Assembly (NCBI RefSeq): GCF_000247475.1
Contig: NZ_AHZC01000332.1
Span: forward strand, 1-36,176
Length of the DNA: 36,176 nt
Origin: Rhizobium sp. PDO1-076
GTDB taxonomy: Bacteria; Pseudomonadota; Alphaproteobacteria; Rhizobiales; Rhizobiaceae
Reading direction: 5' to 3'
Shown: piece by piece, positions 34,090-36,176 of the stretch
Numbering within the stretch: the stretch's first letter is position 1
Layout: each line of letters opens with the position of its first letter
Position numbers and translations under genes: made by a program
The notes under the pieces: model-generated
What the model was told of the DNA's origin: nothing
The model's input: only the letters and a program-made list of their open reading frames with translations
Database searches by the model: none

Positions 34090-34824
34090 ATGCAATCCGG
34101 AATCTATGTCTCGCTATCCTCGCAGATCGCGCTTGAGCGCCGTCTGACCACGATCGCCGACAACATGGCCAATGTGAACACGGTCGGCTTTCGCTCGACC
34201 GAGGTGAAGTTCGACGAGGTGTTGAGCAAGACCGGCAATGACCTGAACGCCAAGATCGCTTTCGTGTCCCAGGGCAACGACTACCTGTCGACCAAGACCG
34301 GCGAACTGGCGCAGACCGGCAATGTGCTCGACTTTGCCATCAAGGGGGATGCCTGGTTTGCCATCGACACGCCGATCGGCCAGGTGCTGACGCGCGACGG
34401 CCGCTTCACCATGAAGGACACTGGCGAGCTGGTTTCGACCAAGGGTTTCTCGGTACTGGATGCCGGCGGTGCGCCGATCCAGCTTAACCGGGCCGGTGGA
34501 CCGCCTGAAGTGGGCGCGGATGGCGCAATCATGCAGGACGGACGCCAGGTGGCGAAGCTCGGCGTGTTTACCGCCGACGTGCGCAACGGCTTCCTGCGCT
34601 ATGAAAACAGCGGCGTGACCACCGTCGACGCGCCCCAGGCGGTCGTCGACAATCCGGAAGTCTCGATCATGCAGGGCTATGTCGAGAATTCCAACGTCAA
34701 CGGCATCGGCGAGATGACCCAGCTGATCCAGGTCAACCGCGCCTTTGAAAGCGTCAGCGCGCTGATCAGCGGCAGCGAAAGCTCGATGAGCGAAGCAATC
34801 AAGATTCTCGGCGGCAGCGCCTGA
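34090..34824 (+). CDS. flgF: Flagellar proximal rod protein FlgF
   Basis: A 244-residue rod protein exported through the flagellar type III system. It has the rod N-terminal motif (SSQIALERRLTTIADNMANVNTVGFRSTEVKF), the central hook-basal-body domain (GELAQTGNVLDFAIKGDAWFAIDTPIGQVLTRDGRFTMKDTGELVSTKGF) and the C-terminal coiled motif (GYVENSNVNGIGEMTQLIQVNRAFESVSALI). It is divergent from motA and 18 bp upstream of fliI, so it shares an operon with fliI. Confidence 0.95.
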   Translation: MQSGIYVSLSSQIALERRLTTIADNMANVNTVGFRSTEVKFDEVLSKTGNDLNAKIAFVSQGNDYLSTKTGELAQTGNVLDFAIKGDAWFAIDTPIGQVLTRDGRFTMKDTGELVSTKGFSVLDAGGAPIQLNRAGGPPEVGADGAIMQDGRQVAKLGVFTADVRNGFLRYENSGVTTVDAPQAVVDNPEVSIMQGYVENSNVNGIGEMTQLIQVNRAFESVSALISGSESSMSEAIKILGGSA

Positions 34825-34842
34825 TCCTGAGATTGGAATAGA

Positions 34843-36176
34843 ATGGCCCAGCCTGAGAACGCCCCCTTCGTCTTCTCCCCGAAGCTCAGCCAGCTGTCGG
34901 CACTGGCGACCCGTTATGCCAAGCCCGAATATTCGGTGACGCATGGCGGCCATGTCCGGACGATTGCGGCGGGTCACTACACCGTGACCGGCCTGTCGCG
35001 CCATGTCCGGCTGGGCGAATTCGTCGCGCATCGGTCGGCGACCGGCGTGCATCTGGGTGAAGTCGTGCGCGTCGAGCCGGATATCGCCTATGTCTGCCCG
35101 ATCGAGCCGGGCGAGCCGATCGGCATCCATGACGTGGTCATCCGCAAGGGTGCCTTCCGCATTGCGCCGGACGACAGCTGGTGCGGGCGCACCATCAACG
35201 CGCTCGGCGAACCGATCGACAATGGGCCGGGCATGGCATCCGGCCAGGAGCGACGTCCGATCGCTACCACGGCGCCGCCCTCCATGACGCGCAGGCGCGT
35301 CGATCAGGGTTTTCGCACAGGCGTCAAGGCGATCGATATCTTTTCTCCGCTCTGCCTTGGCCAGCGTCTCGGCATTTTTGCCGGCTCCGGCGTCGGCAAA
35401 TCCACGCTGCTTTCGATGCTTGCGCGTGCCGATGCCTTCGACAAGGTGGTCATCGCGCTGGTCGGCGAACGTGGTCGCGAAGTGCGTGAGTTCATCGAGG
35501 ATACGCTCGGCGACAACATGGCCAAGTCGATCGCCGTTGTGGCTACCAGTGACGAAAGCCCGATGCTGCGCAAGATGGCGCCCTTGACGGCCATGACGAT
35601 TGCCGAGCATTTTCGCGACAAAGGCGAAAATGTCCTGTTCATCGCCGACAGCATTACCCGCTTTGCCCACGCGATCCGCGAAGTGGCGACGGCCGCCGGT
35701 GAACCTCCGATTGCCCGCGGCTACCCGACCTCGGTATTCACCGAACTTCCGCGCCTGTTGGAACGCGCGGGTCCAGGGGCTGAAGGTGCGGGCACGATCA
35801 CGGCCATCATCTCGATCCTGGTCGATGGCGACAACCACAATGACCCGATCGCCGACTCGGTTCGCGGTATTCTCGATGGCCATATCGTGCTCGATCGCAG
35901 TCTTGCCGACGAAGGCCGGTATCCGCCGATCAATCCGCTTACCTCCATTTCCCGTCTGGCGCGCAAAGCCTGGACCGGCGAGCAGGAGAAGCTGGTCTCG
36001 CGGCTGAAGGCGTTGATCCATCGTTTCGAGGAAACGCGCGACCTGCGCCTGATCGGCGGCTACCGCAACGGCAGCGATCCCGATCTCGACATGGCGATCA
36101 AGCAGGTGCCGGTGATCTATGAAGTTCTGAAACAGTTGCCGAGCGACAAGCCCTCCAACGATGCCTATGCGGATCT
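34843..36176 (+). CDS. fliI: Flagellar export ATPase FliI (3' end outside the window)
   Basis: 444 residues are visible of an F1-beta-like ATPase that unfolds and feeds substrates to the export gate. The nucleotide site is complete: Walker A GSGVGKST (residues 181-188), VGERGREVREFIED, the Walker B region NVLFIADSITRFAHA, and the YPTSVFTELPRLLERAG loop. The N-terminal beta-barrel (GHYTVTGLSRHVRLGEFVA) and CGRTINALGEPID are present. Only the final residues are missing, because the family is usually about 460-470 long in rhizobia. The ribosome binding site is weak (TTGGAAT). Confidence 0.96.
   Translation, partial: MAQPENAPFVFSPKLSQLSALATRYAKPEYSVTHGGHVRTIAAGHYTVTGLSRHVRLGEFVAHRSATGVHLGEVVRVEPDIAYVCPIEPGEPIGIHDVVIRKGAFRIAPDDSWCGRTINALGEPIDNGPGMASGQERRPIATTAPPSMTRRRVDQGFRTGVKAIDIFSPLCLGQRLGIFAGSGVGKSTLLSMLARADAFDKVVIALVGERGREVREFIEDTLGDNMAKSIAVVATSDESPMLRKMAPLTAMTIAEHFRDKGENVLFIADSITRFAHAIREVATAAGEPPIARGYPTSVFTELPRLLERAGPGAEGAGTITAIISILVDGDNHNDPIADSVRGILDGHIVLDRSLADEGRYPPINPLTSISRLARKAWTGEQEKLVSRLKALIHRFEETRDLRLIGGYRNGSDPDLDMAIKQVPVIYEVLKQLPSDKPSNDAYAD

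Noticed and set aside
34114-36021. 635-residue open frame on the reverse strand across flgF and fliI
   Set aside because: It lies opposite two well-identified genes and reads as GC-rich low-complexity sequence (many Arg, His, Asp, Gly) without motifs; this is typical of antisense frames in GC-rich DNA.
1-36176. CRISPR arrays, insertion sequences, prophage genes, rRNA genes
   Set aside because: I saw no regularly spaced direct repeats, no transposase, integrase or phage genes, and no rRNA-like sequence in the window.

Overview
The window looks like chromosomal DNA of a rhizobial alphaproteobacterium (Rhizobiaceae, close to Rhizobium/Agrobacterium/Sinorhizobium). The main reason is the right two thirds. 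An icpA-like receptor, cheS, cheY1, cheA, cheW, cheR, cheB, cheY2, cheD and cheT are followed by fliF, the LuxR-type pair visN/visR, a reverse-strand motA-fliM-fliN-fliG-flhB block, and flgF-fliI. This is the order described for Sinorhizobium meliloti. Coding regions are GC-rich, with a GC-rich third codon position.

Layout. (1) 1-7954 is an accessory metabolic/transport cluster on the + strand: a LysR regulator cut by the left edge, an isochorismatase-fold hydrolase, a XapX/DUF1427 membrane protein, a Tat-exported amidohydrolase with a Cys/His-rich tail, a DoxX protein, an MFS exporter with a C-terminal monooxygenase-like domain, a DUF1275 protein and a DUF1622 protein. Three of its leaders share clustered GCAATT/ATTGC motifs, which suggests one regulon, probably under the LysR protein. 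No substrate can be named. This is the best candidate for an undescribed system. (2) 7955-8802 is a lower-GC stretch with no credible gene. It holds a strong hairpin, a possible structured RNA and a perfect 14-bp palindrome. (3) 8803-15683 holds envelope and miscellaneous genes: a lipoprotein-type GH25 lysozyme, small rhizobial proteins, a BON-domain protein, an HWE-type sensor kinase, and a DUF2934-glgA pair on the reverse strand. (4) 15684-16299 is a leader region with a degenerate tRNA-like segment and a CtrA-like motif. (5) 16300-24755 is the che operon, with short gaps and several ATGA-type overlaps. (6) 24756-36176 is the flagellar region. VisN and VisR are the master regulators of the rhizobial flagellar cascade. 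FliF/FliG/FliM/FliN form the MS and C rings, MotA the stator, FlhB and FliI belong to the export apparatus, and FlgF is a rod protein. FliI is cut by the right edge.

The che genes form a phosphorelay of the two-CheY type. The receptor array with CheW controls CheA; CheY2 is expected to act on the motor; CheY1, helped by CheS, drains phosphate; CheR, CheB, CheD and CheT handle adaptation. No cheZ is seen. All functional statements rest on reading the translated sequences; no database search was run.
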